Assembly: GCA_027058255.1 (NCBI GenBank)
Contig: JALUTE010000476.1
Span: 1 to 7,651 of the forward strand
DNA from: Methyloligella sp.
GTDB taxonomy: Bacteria; Pseudomonadota; Alphaproteobacteria; Rhizobiales; JALUTE01
Direction: 5' to 3'
Length of the DNA stretch: 7,651 bases
Part shown: piece by piece, positions 7,201-7,651 of the stretch
How the letters are laid out: each line of letters opens with the position of its first letter
Numbering within the stretch: position 1 is the stretch's first letter
The notes under the pieces: model-generated
Seen by the model: only the letters and a program-made list of their open reading frames with translations
Databases searched by the model: none
What the model was told of the DNA's origin: nothing
Made by a program: the position numbers and the translations under genes

Positions 7201-7206
7201 AGGGAG
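7201..7206 (+). promoter_or_regulatory. Ribosome binding site of the L,D-transpeptidase gene
   Basis: AGGGAG lies 8 bases before the ATG at 7215. It is a good purine-rich Shine-Dalgarno match at normal spacing. It fixes the start of the downstream gene, whose translation opens directly with a signal peptide. Confidence 0.65.
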
Positions 7207-7214
7207 TTTGAGAG

Positions 7215-7651
7215 ATGGTCAGCCGATATGTGCCGGGTCGGTGGTTTGTCGCCCTGGGGGCTTTGGCCCTGTTGTGGACTGCCGCGCCGTCCCCTGCCTC
7301 CGCACAGTGGATGTGGGGCTCTGGCAGCCGCGATGTGATCCCTTTCTCGAAGAAGTACTCCGCGCCTCAGATCATCGTCAGCTTCGGAGACAGGCGCCTC
7401 TATTACATCCGCCGTCGTGGCGAGGCGATCAGCTATCCGATTGCCATCCCGCGGGAGAAAAGCCGTTGGACGGGGGTGTCCTACATCTCTCGCAAGATGG
7501 TGAATCCGCCCTGGACGCCCACGCCGTCGATGCGGCGTGACAATCCGCGCCTGCCGATCTTCGTTCCCGGCGGCCATCCCATGAATCCGCTGGGTGTGCG
7601 GGCGCTCTATCTCGGGGCCACCGCCTATCGCATTCACGGCACGGATGCGCC
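7215..7651 (+). CDS. L,D-transpeptidase (YkuD/ErfK family), N-terminal part
   Basis: The first 145 codons of an exported peptidoglycan L,D-transpeptidase; the window ends before its stop. These enzymes act in the periplasm, forming 3-3 cross-links between stem peptides or attaching proteins to peptidoglycan. The ATG at 7215 has AGGGAG 8 bases upstream. Residues 1-30 form a signal peptide: basic start, hydrophobic core ALGALALLW, and ASA before a likely cut at Ala30/Gln31. The YkuD domain starts near residue 52 with QIIVSFGDRRLYYI. It continues with YPIAIP (74-79), a W-T-G-V segment at 85-88, ISRK (91-94), the PPWTPTPSM segment (98-106) and GGHPMNPLGVRALYLG (119-134). The conserved histidine is H141 in YRIHGT. 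The SxGCxR motif with the catalytic cysteine should follow just outside the window, so activity cannot be confirmed here. The gene is separated from asmA by a long gap and is probably transcribed alone. The family call is firm; the specific role is open. Confidence 0.93.
   Translation, partial: MVSRYVPGRWFVALGALALLWTAAPSPASAQWMWGSGSRDVIPFSKKYSAPQIIVSFGDRRLYYIRRRGEAISYPIAIPREKSRWTGVSYISRKMVNPPWTPTPSMRRDNPRLPIFVPGGHPMNPLGVRALYLGATAYRIHGTDA

Larger units (their letters stand above)
6675..7214. other. Non-coding gap between asmA and the L,D-transpeptidase gene
   Basis: About 540 bases hold no gene I can support. Open frames on both strands here start at weak TTG or GTG codons, lack a recognisable ribosome binding site and give Arg/Ser/Cys-rich translations with no family resemblance. 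The stretch looks less GC-biased than the genes around it and contains small structures: a 9-base direct repeat (6770-6789), an inverted repeat CTGTGG/CCACAG (6818-6837) and a short hairpin GCGGCT-GAG-AGCCGC (7071-7085). No T-run follows either hairpin, so neither is a clear terminator. The right end must carry the transpeptidase promoter; ATGACG (7169-7174), 18 bases and GATAAT (7193-7198) is a weak candidate, but it would start transcription inside the ribosome binding site. A decayed gene or a small RNA cannot be excluded. Confidence 0.5.

Overview
This is a GC-rich window with strong third-position G/C bias. Its gene content (an alphaproteobacterial-type AsmA protein, a ClC transporter, a YkuD L,D-transpeptidase and an ETHE1/Blh-like MBL hydrolase) suggests an alphaproteobacterium, most likely of the Hyphomicrobiales (Rhizobiales). 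That placement rests on recognising protein families, not on a marker gene. I see no rRNA, tRNA, CRISPR array, insertion sequence, phage gene or integrase.

Layout: (1) 1-365, plus strand: the 3' end of an MBL-fold hydrolase of the persulfide dioxygenase type. (2) 366-481: a short convergent gap with a near-perfect hairpin flanked by A and T runs, able to terminate transcription from both sides. (3) 482-2191, minus strand: a complete ClC-family chloride channel/transporter with a degenerate C-terminal CBS-like domain. (4) 2192-2456: a divergent intergenic region, AT-richer in its middle, which must hold the promoters for clc (leftward) and asmA (rightward). (5) 2457-6674, plus strand: a very large AsmA-family envelope protein of about 1405 residues, with an N-terminal membrane anchor, an AsmA C-terminal domain, a charged helix and a long Pro/Gly/Ala-rich tail. 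(6) 6675-7214: about 540 bases with no convincing gene. (7) 7215-7651, plus strand: the first 145 codons of an exported L,D-transpeptidase (YkuD domain), cut off by the window end before its catalytic cysteine.

The three rightmost genes share an envelope theme: anion flux across the inner membrane, an AsmA-like protein (a family linked to phospholipid transport and outer-membrane homeostasis) and peptidoglycan cross-linking. The spacing and orientation do not show one operon; each gene appears to be its own transcription unit. I found no clear previously undescribed system. The items most worth a second look are the ClC pore residues (Val at the internal proton-glutamate position and Phe at the central tyrosine position), the low-complexity tail of the AsmA protein, and the long non-coding gap before the transpeptidase gene.
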